Made by a program: the position numbers and the translations under genes
In this document: positions 1 to 9,530 of the stretch, piece after piece
Layout of the letters: the number at the start of each line of letters is the position of its first letter
How positions within the stretch are numbered: the stretch's first letter is position 1
Notes under the pieces: model-generated
Seen by the model: only the letters and a program-made list of their open reading frames with translations
Told to the model about the DNA's origin: nothing
Databases searched by the model: none
Assembly (NCBI RefSeq): GCF_000761445.1
Contig: NZ_KN196470.1
Coordinates: 2,740,454 to 2,804,453, forward strand
Length of the DNA stretch: 64,000 nt
Reading direction: 5' to 3'
DNA from: Oleiagrimonas soli
Lineage (GTDB): Bacteria > Pseudomonadota > Gammaproteobacteria > Xanthomonadales > Rhodanobacteraceae

Positions 1-671
1 TCGCCGAAGGTGTCGAAGCCGCCGCCGTGGATGCGCGTCACACCCAGCCGATGTAGACGTTGCCGCGCCAGCAGCGCGAGGTCGCACTGCCAATGTCCCG
101 CGCGGGTCGACTGAAATGCGGCCTCGGCCTGCGCGTCGACCGCAAGGAACGCGTCGCGCACGGCCGCATCGATCTCGTAGTGCCGTGGACCGATGCACGG
201 CCCCAGCCACGCCAGCAGATGCTCCGGTCGCACGGTCATCGACTGCACGGTGGCCTCGATCACGCCGGCCGCCAGACCGCGCCAACCCGCATGCGCGGCG
301 CCGATCTCGCCGCCGTCGTCGCTGCACAGCAGCACCGGCAGGCAATCCGCGGTAAGGATGGCCAGCACCGTGCCCGGCACCCGCGACACCGCCGCATCGG
401 CCTTCGGCTCTTCGCCGTCGGCCAGCGGCCCCAGTTCGGCCACGGTGGTGCCGTGGACCTGCCGCAGCCAGCGCGGCGCCGACGGCAACCCCAGCGCCTG
501 CATCAGCGCGCGCCGATTGCTCAGCACCGCCTCGGCATCGTCGCCGCAACGCGTGCCCAGGTTGAAGCGGTCGTACGGCGGGGACGACAGACCGGGACCG
601 ATGCGGGTGCTCACCGCCGCGCGCACGCCGGCGGGCGCGGGCCAGTCGGGAAGAATCCAGGAATCGTGCAT
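1..671 (-). CDS. pgeF: Peptidoglycan editing factor / purine nucleoside phosphorylase PgeF (YfiH), 3' end missing
   Basis: Reading the minus strand from ATG at 671 gives about 223 residues that run off the left edge. The full family length is about 250, so the C-terminus is missing. Family hallmarks are visible: QVHG, TADCLPVLLCS, AAHAGWRGL and GPCIGPRHYEI. They carry the His/Cys metal ligands of the CNF1/YfiH fold. Members have been linked to removal of wrongly incorporated amino acids from UDP-MurNAc precursors and to phosphorolysis or deamination of adenosine. It lies 71 bases downstream of rluD on the same strand, the usual rluD-pgeF pairing. An in-frame GTG 15 bases upstream is an alternative start. 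Confidence 0.9.
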   Translation of the reverse strand, partial: MHDSWILPDWPAPAGVRAAVSTRIGPGLSSPPYDRFNLGTRCGDDAEAVLSNRRALMQALGLPSAPRWLRQVHGTTVAELGPLADGEEPKADAAVSRVPGTVLAILTADCLPVLLCSDDGGEIGAAHAGWRGLAAGVIEATVQSMTVRPEHLLAWLGPCIGPRHYEIDAAVRDAFLAVDAQAEAAFQSTRAGHWQCDLALLARQRLHRLGVTRIHGGGFDTFG

Positions 672-742
672 GCGGCGATGAGGCACCCGTGGAACGCAAG
701 TGCCGAGGATACCGTCTCCGGTCGATCACCGGGGAGCGCGGC

Positions 743-1702
743 TCATGCCTGCGCGGCATCCTCGCGCAGCGCTTCGATCAGCAACTGCATGTCCCGCGGC
801 GCATCGGCCTCGAACGCCAGTTCCTTACCGAGGATCGGATGCACGAAAACCAGCCGCTCGGCGTGCAGCGCCTGACGACGGAATGCGCGCAGCGTCTCGA
901 CCAGTCGTTCGCTGGCGCCCTTGGGCAGGTGCAGGTGACCGCCATACAGCGGATCGCCGACCAGCGGATGCTGCACATGCGCCATGTGCACGCGGATCTG
1001 ATGCGTACGGCCGGTTTCCAGGTTGCACTGGATCAGGCTGTGCGCGCGAAAGCGCTCGCGCAGGCGGTAATGCGTCACCGCATGCTTGCCGTTGTCCTCG
1101 TTGCGCACCGCCTGGCGCAAGCGGTCGACCGAATGCCGTCCCAGCGGCGCGTCGACCGTGCCGCCGGCCACCAGCGCACCGCGCACCACCGCAGCGTACT
1201 GTCGCTGCACGTCGTGACGCGACAGCATGGCCACCAGGGCCGTATGCGCCGGCAGCGACTTGGCCACCACCATCAGTCCGGAAGTGTCCTTGTCGAGCCG
1301 GTGCACGATGCCCGCGCGCGGCAGCTCGACCAGACGCGGATCGTGGTGCAGCAGGGCATTCTGCAGGGTGCCGTCGGCGTTGCCCGCGCCAGGGTGGACG
1401 ACCAGTCCGGCCGGCTTGTTCAGCACCAGCAGGTCGTCGTCCTCGTAGCGGATGTCCAGCGCGATGGCCTGCGGCGCCAGCGGCACCTCATCCTCCAGCA
1501 CCGCCTCGATGGCGACCCACTCGCCGCCCTGCACGCGCTGTTTGGGCGCCATCGTCGCGCCGTCGACGGTCACGGCGCCATCGCGGATCCAGCTGCCCAG
1601 ACGCGAGCGTGAATACTGCGGGAACATTGCCGCCAGCGCCTGGTCCAAACGCCGACCCGCCTCGTCCAGGGGGACCTGCGCGCGGTGCTCGACCGTGCTC
1701 AT
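743..1702 (-). CDS. rluD: 23S rRNA pseudouridine(1911/1915/1917) synthase RluD
   Basis: 319 residues, the normal size. An N-terminal S4 RNA-binding domain (about residues 13-70) is followed by the RluA-type catalytic domain. The signature [10 protein letters not shown] contains the catalytic Asp137. The enzyme isomerises uridines in helix 69 of 23S rRNA during late 50S assembly. It starts at ATG 1702, 60 bases from the divergent bamD start, the same bamD/rluD head-to-head arrangement as in many gammaproteobacteria. Its C-terminus (ALREDAAQA) ends before pgeF, with which it is probably co-transcribed. Confidence 0.95.
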   Translation of the reverse strand: MSTVEHRAQVPLDEAGRRLDQALAAMFPQYSRSRLGSWIRDGAVTVDGATMAPKQRVQGGEWVAIEAVLEDEVPLAPQAIALDIRYEDDDLLVLNKPAGLVVHPGAGNADGTLQNALLHHDPRLVELPRAGIVHRLDKDTSGLMVVAKSLPAHTALVAMLSRHDVQRQYAAVVRGALVAGGTVDAPLGRHSVDRLRQAVRNEDNGKHAVTHYRLRERFRAHSLIQCNLETGRTHQIRVHMAHVQHPLVGDPLYGGHLHLPKGASERLVETLRAFRRQALHAERLVFVHPILGKELAFEADAPRDMQLLIEALREDAAQA

Positions 1703-1762
1703 GCCCCATCCCCCGGCGATCGTCCGGTTTCCGCTATCATGGCCCTTCGCTCAAGCACCCGA

Positions 1763-2587
1763 ATGTCCTCTATGCGCGTTATCAAGCAACTCAGCATTCT
1801 CGTCCTGGTTCTGTCCGTGGCGTCCTGCGCGATGTTCCGCAACAAGGCCGACATCAATACCATGCCGGTCGAACAGCTCTTCCAGAACGCCCACACTTCG
1901 CTGGAAAAAGGCGACTACGCCGCGGCGGAGAAGGCCTACGAACGGCTGATCGCACGCTTCCCGTCGGGCAAGTACAACGAGCAGTCGCAGGTGGAACTGG
2001 CCTACGCGCAGTACAAGGACAACAAGCCGGACGACGCCTACTCGACGATCAACCGGTTCATCAAGACCTTCCCGACGCACAAGCATATCGACTATGCCTA
2101 CTACCTGCGCGGTCTGATCAACTTCAACCGCACCACCGGCATCGTCGAACGCTTCGTCGAGCAGGACCAGTCGCGTCGCGACCAGGGCTACCGCCTGCAG
2201 GCCTTCGACGACTTCAGCCAGCTGACCCGCCGCTTCCCGGGCAGCAAGTACGCCGCCGACGCGCGCCAGCGCATGATCTTTCTGCGCAACGGTCTGGCCC
2301 AGTTCGAGATCAACGTCGCCACGTTCTATCTCAAGCACAAGATGTACGTGGCCTCCGCGCACCGCGCCCAGTACGTGATCGAGCACTACCAGCGCGCGCC
2401 GGAGGCCGGCGACGCCCTGGCCATCCTGGCGCGCAGCTACAAGGGTCTGGGTCGCGACAAGCTGGCCGACCAGGCCGTCCAGGTCCTGAAGCTGAACTTC
2501 CCGAATCATCCGTACCTGAAGGACCCGAACTGGCCGCACTTCGCTTCCGTGTGGCGGCGCATGGTGCCCTTCGTCAATCACCACTGA
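1763..2587 (+). CDS. bamD: Outer membrane assembly lipoprotein BamD
   Basis: About 274 residues. A lipoprotein signal ends in LSVASC, so Cys18 or Cys21 (depending on start) is the predicted lipidated residue. TPR-like repeats follow (QLFQNAHTSLEKGDY, PSGKYNEQSQVELAYAQY, PGSKYAADARQRM), typical of BamD/ComL. It is an essential partner of BamA in beta-barrel insertion and sits on the periplasmic face of the outer membrane. ATG 1763 or ATG 1772 are both possible starts and neither has a strong ribosome site. A TATCAT hexamer at 1735-1740 could be the -10 of its promoter. It ends only 10 bases before the convergent nadE stop. Confidence 0.94.
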   Translation: MSSMRVIKQLSILVLVLSVASCAMFRNKADINTMPVEQLFQNAHTSLEKGDYAAAEKAYERLIARFPSGKYNEQSQVELAYAQYKDNKPDDAYSTINRFIKTFPTHKHIDYAYYLRGLINFNRTTGIVERFVEQDQSRRDQGYRLQAFDDFSQLTRRFPGSKYAADARQRMIFLRNGLAQFEINVATFYLKHKMYVASAHRAQYVIEHYQRAPEAGDALAILARSYKGLGRDKLADQAVQVLKLNFPNHPYLKDPNWPHFASVWRRMVPFVNHH

Positions 2588-2597
2588 CGGATACGGA

Positions 2598-4247
2598 TCA
2601 CTTCCATCCCGAGGTGATCGGATAACGCCGCTCGCGACCGAACGCGCGCGGCGTTATTTTTGGTCCCGGCGCCGACTGCCGGCGCTTGAATTCGTTGCGC
2701 AGCACCAGCGTCGCGACACGTTCCACGGTCTCGGCGTCGAAGCCCGCAGCCACGATGTCCGCGCGCGACTGCTCGCGTTCGACGAAGCGTTCCAGAATCG
2801 CATCCAGCTCGTCATAGGCCGGCAGGGAATCCTGATCGGTCTGATCGGCGCGCAGTTCGGCCGACGGCGGACGTTCGATCACCGCCTCGGGAATGGTCAC
2901 GCCCGCGCGATTGCGCCAGCGCGCCAGGCGATAGACCTGGGTCTTGTAGACATCCTTGATGGGCGCGTAGGCGCCGCACATGTCGCCGTACAGCGTGGAA
3001 TACCCGACCGCCATCTCGCTCTTGTTGCCCGTCGCCAGCAGCAGACGGCCGTGCTTGTTGGACAGCGCCATCAGCATGGCGCCGCGGATGCGCGCCTGCA
3101 GATTTTCTTCGGTCAGATCCGCCGGCTTGCCGTGGAATGCCGGTTCCAGCGCCCCGGTCATGGCCTCGAAGCTCGACTCGATCGGCACGATCTCGTAGTT
3201 CACGCCCAGCGTCTCGGCCTGCGCGCGCGCGCCGTCCAGCGACAGCTGCGAGGTGTAGCGCGAGGGCAGCATCACCGCCTGCACGCGATCCGCGCCCAGC
3301 GCGTCGACCGCGAGCGCCAGCGTCAGCGCTGAATCGATGCCGCCCGACAACCCCAGCAGCACGCCGGGGAAGCCGTTCTTGGTCACGTAATCGCGGATGC
3401 CGCAGACCAGACCGTCGTACAGCACCTGCTCGGCATCATCGGCGACTTCGGGCCACGCCTCCGCCGTGAAGCGACCGCTCGCGGCATCGAAGCTTGCATG
3501 CAAAAGATGTTCGCGGAAGGCCGGCGCGCGTGCGGCCACGCGGCCGTCGGCGTCGATCAGCAGCGACGCGCCGTCGAAGATCACATCGTCCTGCCCGCCG
3601 ACCACGTTGACGTAGGCGATGCCCACGCCGTGCCGCTTGGCCTGTCGCTGCAGCACCGTCAGGCGCTCGGCCTGCTTGCCGGTGTCGTAGGGCGAGGCGT
3701 TGGGCACCACCAGCAGTTGCGCGCCGGCCGCGCAGGCGGCGTCGACCGGCGCGTCGATCCACACGTCTTCGCAGATCAGCAGACCGACGCGCACGCCGGC
3801 GATCTCGACCACGTGCGGGTCGGTGCCGGGCGTGAAATAGCGCTTCTCGTCGAACACGCCGTAGTTGGGCAGCGCATGCTTGGCGTAGCGCGTGTGCTCG
3901 CGGCCGTCGCGCAGCAGGCTCACGGCGTTGAGCAGCGGACGCTGGAAGGCGTGCTCGTCGGCGGTGTGCGCCACGGCACGGGCCTCGGCGGGATGGCCGA
4001 GCAGCACGTCGATGCCGGACGTCTCGCCCGCCACGCGCGCCACGGCCGCGTCGCAGGCGGCGATGAAGCTGGGGCGCCGCAGCAGGTCGTCCGGCGGATA
4101 ACCGCTGACGGTCAGCTCGGGGAAGACCACCAGATCGGCGCCGCCGGCGCGCGCGCGCTGCGCCAGATCGATCGCCCGCGCGGCGTTGGCGTCGACCGCG
4201 CCGACGGCGAAGTCATGCTGCGCCAGGGCGAACCGCAAAACTGCCAT
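2598..4247 (-). CDS. nadE: Glutamine-dependent NAD+ synthetase
   Basis: 549 residues. An N-terminal nitrilase-type glutaminase domain (about 1-260) shows the Glu/Lys/Cys triad context: FPELTVSGYP, KHALPNYGVFDE and LICEDVW. The C-terminal NAD synthase domain has the PP-loop GLSGGIDSALT. The enzyme converts deamido-NAD to NAD using ATP and glutamine-derived ammonia. The start is set at ATG 4247 because AAAGGAA stands just upstream; a longer reading to 4307 adds residues unlike the family. It follows sucCD on the same strand after 80 bases containing a strong hairpin. Confidence 0.95.
   Translation of the reverse strand: MAVLRFALAQHDFAVGAVDANAARAIDLAQRARAGGADLVVFPELTVSGYPPDDLLRRPSFIAACDAAVARVAGETSGIDVLLGHPAEARAVAHTADEHAFQRPLLNAVSLLRDGREHTRYAKHALPNYGVFDEKRYFTPGTDPHVVEIAGVRVGLLICEDVWIDAPVDAACAAGAQLLVVPNASPYDTGKQAERLTVLQRQAKRHGVGIAYVNVVGGQDDVIFDGASLLIDADGRVAARAPAFREHLLHASFDAASGRFTAEAWPEVADDAEQVLYDGLVCGIRDYVTKNGFPGVLLGLSGGIDSALTLALAVDALGADRVQAVMLPSRYTSQLSLDGARAQAETLGVNYEIVPIESSFEAMTGALEPAFHGKPADLTEENLQARIRGAMLMALSNKHGRLLLATGNKSEMAVGYSTLYGDMCGAYAPIKDVYKTQVYRLARWRNRAGVTIPEAVIERPPSAELRADQTDQDSLPAYDELDAILERFVEREQSRADIVAAGFDAETVERVATLVLRNEFKRRQSAPGPKITPRAFGRERRYPITSGWK
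2622..2661 (+). terminator. Candidate intrinsic terminator of bamD, inside the nadE coding region
   Basis: A perfect 10-bp stem (ATAACGCCGC at 2622-2631 with GCGGCGTTAT at 2648-2657) is followed at once by TTTT (2658-2661). The loop is 16 bases. It lies 35 bases past the bamD stop, but on the opposite strand it encodes the last residues of NadE, so the element must serve both as terminator and as antisense coding sequence. Confidence 0.7.
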
Positions 4248-4271
4248 GCTTGGTTCCTTTGTCTCGATACG

Positions 4272-4300
4272 CGAAGGCCGCGGACATGCCGCGGCCTTCG
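4272..4300 (-). terminator. Strong hairpin between sucD and nadE, possible terminator or 3' stabiliser
   Basis: A perfect 12-bp inverted repeat (CGAAGGCCGCGG and its complement) with a 5-base loop lies 28 bases after the sucD stop and 25 bases before the nadE start. No T-run follows on the minus strand, so it may act as an mRNA 3' end or a Rho-linked site rather than a classical terminator. Confidence 0.4.
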
Positions 4301-4327
4301 ACTTCATCCGTAGGCCGGACGATGAGC

Positions 4328-5200
<873 letters not shown>

Positions 5201-5213
5201 GCCTTGATGCTCC

Positions 5214-6374
5214 TCACTTCGCCGCGGCGACGGCTTTCTGCGCCGCGTCGTTGAGATCGTCGGCCGGCGTGATCGCCAGGCCGGAGTTGGCCAGCAGCTC
5301 GCGGCCCTTCTCGACGTTGGTGCCCTGCAGGCGCACGATCACGGGGATCTGAAGGCCCACTTCCTTGACCGCGGCGATGATGCCCTCGGCGATCAGGTCG
5401 CAGCGCACGATGCCGCCGAAAATGTTGACCAGGATGGCCTTGACCTTGTCCGAGGACAGGATCAGCTTGAAGGCCTCGGTCACGCGCTCCTTGGTGGCGC
5501 CGCCGCCGACGTCGAGGAAGTTGGCCGGCTCGCCGCCCGCCAGCTTGATCACGTCCATGGTGGCCATCGCCAGACCCGCGCCGTTGACCATGCAGCCGAT
5601 GGTGCCGTCCATGGTCACGTAGTTCAGGTTGTGCTCGACCGCGGCCGCTTCGGCCTGGTCTTCCTGGGTCAGGTCGCGCATGGCGGCCAGATCCTTGTGG
5701 CGGAACTCGGCGTTGTCGTCGGAGTTCACCTTGCCGTCCAGCGCGGCCAGGCTGCCGTCCTCGAGCACCGCCAGCGGGTTCAGCTCGACCAGCGACAGGT
5801 CCTTCTCGTTGAACAGCTTGTACAGGCCCAGCATGATGCCGGTCAGCTGACGCACCTGCTTGGCGTTCAGATCCATCGCGAAACCGATCTGGCGGCACTG
5901 GTACGGCTGCAGATCCTCGACGTAGTCGATGGCGATGGTGTGGATGTCTTCGGGCGTGTCCTTGGCGACCTGCTCGATGTCCACGCCGCCGTGCTTGGAG
6001 GCGATGAAGGAGATCGACTTGGTGTCGCGGTCGACTAGGATCGACAGGTACAGCTCGCGCGCGATGTCGGTCGCGTCGGTGACCAGCACCAGATTCACCG
6101 GCAGCGCGCGGCCGCCCGACTGGTAGGTGGCCATATTGGTGCCGAGCATGCCTGCCGCGGCGGCCTTGACCTCGTCCAGGCTCTTGCAGAACTTGACGCC
6201 GCCGGCCTTGCCGCGACCGCCCGCGTGGATCTGCGCCTTGACCATCCACTGGCTGCCGCCCAGGGCCTTGGCGGCCTCCACGGCAGCGTCGGCCGAATCG
6301 GCCACCTTGCCCGGCGGCACGGTGATCCCGTACTGCGCGAACAGCTCTTTTGCCTGATACTCGTGAAAGTTCAT
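5214..6374 (-). CDS. sucC: Succinate-CoA ligase (ADP-forming) subunit beta
   Basis: 386 residues from ATG 6374, where the protein begins [16 protein letters not shown], the conserved SucC start. An ATP-grasp domain occupies the first half ([16 protein letters not shown]), followed by the ligase/CoA domain ([26 protein letters not shown]). It is the first gene of the sucCD operon. The 286-base gap to the divergent pilS must hold both promoters; only a possible pilS -10 (TATACT at 6592-6597) was noticed there. Confidence 0.97.
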   Translation of the reverse strand: MNFHEYQAKELFAQYGITVPPGKVADSADAAVEAAKALGGSQWMVKAQIHAGGRGKAGGVKFCKSLDEVKAAAAGMLGTNMATYQSGGRALPVNLVLVTDATDIARELYLSILVDRDTKSISFIASKHGGVDIEQVAKDTPEDIHTIAIDYVEDLQPYQCRQIGFAMDLNAKQVRQLTGIMLGLYKLFNEKDLSLVELNPLAVLEDGSLAALDGKVNSDDNAEFRHKDLAAMRDLTQEDQAEAAAVEHNLNYVTMDGTIGCMVNGAGLAMATMDVIKLAGGEPANFLDVGGGATKERVTEAFKLILSSDKVKAILVNIFGGIVRCDLIAEGIIAAVKEVGLQIPVIVRLQGTNVEKGRELLANSGLAITPADDLNDAAQKAVAAAK

Positions 6375-6660
6375 TCGATACCTCGAACGTACGTGGAACG
6401 CGCAGTCGGGGAGCGGGCGCAGGAAGCGCGGGCACGGCGACGGCGATGGATGCACGGCGGCGGGATATGGACGAGGCGTCCCCAGCGAATCCGCACGCGA
6501 CAGCCCGCTATTGTCCTAGAACCGCCGCCCGATGGAAAGGGGCGCTTGCGCCGTCATGCCCCCGGACACACGCGGAAACGCCCGGCGCGGCTATACTTCC
6601 GGCAACTTCGGACCGCTCTCCGACGGCATCCACGCGACCGACTCACGCCACGGGAATCCT

Positions 6661-8255
6661 ATGTCCAGCGCCAGCATGGCCCGCCGCGAACTCTACTTCC
6701 TCAACTGGTTCCGATTCGCACAGGCCGTGGTCTACGGCGTGCTGGCCTACGGCACGCTGAGCAACAAGTGGCTCAATCCCGATCGCCCCGCATTGGCCCA
6801 GGCCGTGGCGATCGCGGCCATGATCTATGCCGTCATCGCCCTGCTGCGCACCCGCGCCTGGCTGAGCCGTCCCGCGCTGTACACCGCGATCGCGATCACC
6901 CTGGACATCGTCATCGCGATCGCCGCGGTGATGGCCATGCACAACGCGCGCATCGGCATCGCCATGATGCTGATGGTCAACCTGGCCGGCGCCGCGCTGG
7001 TGCTGCCGATGCGCCTGGCGCTGTTCTTCGCCGCGCTGGCGGCGCTGGGCCTGCTCGGCCAGGTCTTCCTGACGCCCAAGTTCAACGGCTTCGACGGCGA
7101 ACTGCTGGAAAGCGCGCTGTTCGGCATCGTCTACATGGCCGCCGCCGGCATGTGCAACATCCTCGGCCGACAGATGCGCGCGTCCGAGGAGCTGGCACAG
7201 CGGCGCGGCCTCGACCTGGCCAATCTGGCCCAGGTCAACGAACTCATCATCCGTCGCATGAAGACCGGCGTGCTGCTGGTTGACGACGGCAACCAGGTGC
7301 ACCAGTTCAACGAATCGGCCTGGATGCTGCTGGGCAGCCCGCCGATGAGCCAGCGCGACCTCGGCACGCTGGCGCCGGAGCTGTCGCGTCGCCTGTTCCA
7401 CTGGCGGCACTACGGCAAGCTCGACGAAACCGCCATCGCGCTGGCCGAGGGCGTACCCGAGATCGTGCCGCGCTTCACCCGGCTGGCCGCCAACGACGAC
7501 TCCAACATCCTGATCTTCCTCGACGACACCTCGCTGGTATCGCGCCGTGCCGAGGAACTCACGCTGGCCTCGCTGGGACGCCTGTCCGCCTCCATCGCGC
7601 ACGAGATCCGCAACCCGCTGGCGGCGATCCGCTACTCGGCCCAGCTGCTGGCCGAATCGGAAGACCTGGTCGACGCCGACCAGCGCATGGTCGAGATCAT
7701 CAACAATCACTGCAGCCGGCTCAACGAGATCATCGAGAACATCCTGCAGCTCTCGCGACGCGAGCGCTCGCGACCGGAGACGCTCGACCTCAACGCCTGG
7801 GCGCTGGATTCGTCGACGAATACAGCGAAAGCAACGACCTCGGCAGCGATTCGCTGCGCGCCATCGTGCAATCCAATGCGGTCGAAGCGGTGATCGACCC
7901 GCAGCATCTGCAGCAAGTGATCTGGAACCTCGTGCAGAACGCCCTGCGCTACGGCCGCATGCCCGGCGAGCCGGCGCGCGTGATGCTGATCTCGCGCGCG
8001 GCCAGCGACGCCGGTCCGCCGCTGCTCGAAGTCGTCGACCGCGGTCCGGGCATCCCGACCAAGGTCGCCGCGCAGATCTTCGAGCCGTTCTACACCACGC
8101 ACGAATACGGCACCGGCCTGGGCCTGTACCTGTGCAAGCAGATGTGCGACGCCAATCAGGCGGAACTGGAATACGTGCCGGTGGCCGGCGGCGGCAGTTG
8201 CTTCCGCATCACCCTGGCGCCCCCCGCGCAGGCACCGGCGCAGAGCGACGCCTGA
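6661..8255 (+). pseudogene. pilS: Sensor histidine kinase PilS, interrupted by a one-base frameshift
   Basis: Frame one (6661-7893) encodes the N-terminal membrane domain with several hydrophobic helices, a PAS-like segment and the HisKA box HEIRNPLAAI with phospho-acceptor His314. It then drifts into nonsense (DSSTNTAKATT) and stops at 7893. The expected continuation, reading FVDEYSESNDLGSDSL and then the ATPase domain (NLVQNALRYG, DRGPGIPTKV, TGLGLYLCKQM), is in another frame to 8255. Restoring one T in GGATTC near 7808-7811 (GAT TTC GTC) rejoins them. PilS normally phosphorylates PilR to activate sigma54-dependent pilin transcription. Either the kinase is inactivated or a sequencing base was lost. 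Confidence 0.88.
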
Positions 8256-8264
8256 TCCGGATCG

Positions 8265-9332
8265 TCAGGTCGCGCGCACCACCAGCGTGGTCGGCAGCAT
8301 TTCCGACTCGGCCGGCTGACCTTCCACCAGCGCCAGCACCTTGCGCGCCAGCAGCATGCCGCCCTCCTGCCAGTTCTGCCGCACCGAACTGAGCGGCGGC
8401 AGGAAGCTCGCGCCCAGCGGCGAATCGTCGTAACCGACCACCGACACGTCGCTGGGCACCTGATGCCCCAGCTCGACCAGCGCGCGGATCGCGCCCATCG
8501 CCAGCAAGTCGCTGCAGGCGAAGATGCTGTCGAAACGCGCCTTGCGCCGCGACAGCGAATGCACCGCATCGACGCCGGACGACAGCGTGAACTCGTCGCG
8601 CCGCATCAGCAGCGGCTTGACGTTGTGCCGCGCCAACTCGTCGACGAAGCCGTGCAGACGCTCGGCGATCTCGGGGTGATCCGGGTTGCCGATGAACACC
8701 GGGTGGCGCCGACCGATGGACACGAAGCGCTCGGCCACGGAAATGCCGCCGTGGCGGTTGTCGCTGCCCACCACCACATGGCTGTCGCCGACCGACTTCG
8801 CGCCCCACACCACCATTGGCAGGCCCAGCTTGTCGTACAGCCGCACGGCATCCTGGCGCACGCCCTGACCCAGCAGGATCACGCCATCGGCCGCCTGCAC
8901 CGCCGCCGCGCTCGACCCTTGCCGCGTGGTCAGCAGCACGCTGTAGCCGGCCGAAGTCAGTTCCTGCGAGATGCCGCCGAGCAGGGTCAGCGGATACGGA
9001 TCCCACATGGTGCGGTCGCTGCTGGGCTTCATCTCGACGATGACCGCGATGGTGTGGCTACGCCGCAAACGCAGATTGCGCGCGCTGACATTGAGCTTGT
9101 AACCGTGTTCTCGCGCCAGCTCCTGCACCCGCGTGCGCGTGCGGATGTTGACCAGCGGACTGTCGGCGAGCGCGCGCGACACGGTGATCTTCGACACCCC
9201 GGCCAGATCGGCGAGATCGGCCATGGTCAGGCCGGGACGCGGTGCGCTGGGCTGCTTTTTCTTCGGTTTCGTCAACGGTCTACCCCGGATGCCCGGTCCA
9301 CGGCCGGACGGCCTCCGAACCAGTATGTCCAC
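8265..9332 (-). CDS. LacI-family transcriptional regulator of the adjacent sugar cassette
   Basis: Up to 355 residues. The N-terminal helix-turn-helix reads MADLADLAGVSKITVSRALAD and is followed by the LacI/GalR hinge and a periplasmic-binding-protein-like sensor domain (HTIAVIVEMKPSS, VVGSDNRHGG, SVVGYDDSPLG). It is divergent from the GH65-mutase gene across a gap with a perfect LacI-type operator, so local repression relieved by a sugar is the likely role. The start is uncertain: GTG 9332, TTG 9275 (GGGG upstream) or ATG 9224, the last at the very edge of the HTH. Its stop is 9 bases from the convergent pilS end. Confidence 0.9.
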   Translation of the reverse strand: MDILVRRPSGRGPGIRGRPLTKPKKKQPSAPRPGLTMADLADLAGVSKITVSRALADSPLVNIRTRTRVQELAREHGYKLNVSARNLRLRRSHTIAVIVEMKPSSDRTMWDPYPLTLLGGISQELTSAGYSVLLTTRQGSSAAAVQAADGVILLGQGVRQDAVRLYDKLGLPMVVWGAKSVGDSHVVVGSDNRHGGISVAERFVSIGRRHPVFIGNPDHPEIAERLHGFVDELARHNVKPLLMRRDEFTLSSGVDAVHSLSRRKARFDSIFACSDLLAMGAIRALVELGHQVPSDVSVVGYDDSPLGASFLPPLSSVRQNWQEGGMLLARKVLALVEGQPAESEMLPTTLVVRAT

Positions 9333-9399
9333 TCATACCGCCGCCGTCCATGCCTTCCGGCACATGCGCTCGGGACATTTCACGGCCGCTCCGGCAAAC

Positions 9400-9431
9400 A
9401 ATGATATCGATAACTTGATATCGATATCATT
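9400..9431. promoter_or_regulatory. Double LacI-type operator
   Basis: TGATATCGATATCA at 9416-9429 is a perfect 14-bp palindrome with the central CG typical of LacI/GalR operators. Directly before it, 9402-9415 repeats it with two mismatches, so the two centres are 14 bp apart. Viewed as a whole, 9400-9411 and 9420-9431 form a perfect 12-bp inverted repeat. The block lies between the divergent lacI-type gene and the GH65-mutase gene. Confidence 0.8.
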
Positions 9432-9443
9432 CGGACGTATCCT
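9415..9443 (+). promoter_or_regulatory. Predicted sigma70 promoter of the sugar operon
   Basis: TTGATA (9415-9420), a 17-base spacer and TATCCT (9438-9443) form a fair -35/-10 pair. The -35 and part of the spacer lie inside the LacI-type palindrome, so repressor binding would block RNA polymerase. The downstream start codon is at 9531, with GGGGAG about 11 bases before it. Confidence 0.55.
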
Positions 9444-9530
9444 CGCCGACCATCACGGACCGGGGGCGGCCGACGCGGCACGCAGCCACCCCGAACCGAC
9501 GACTCATCGAACCGGGGAGCACATCGCAGC

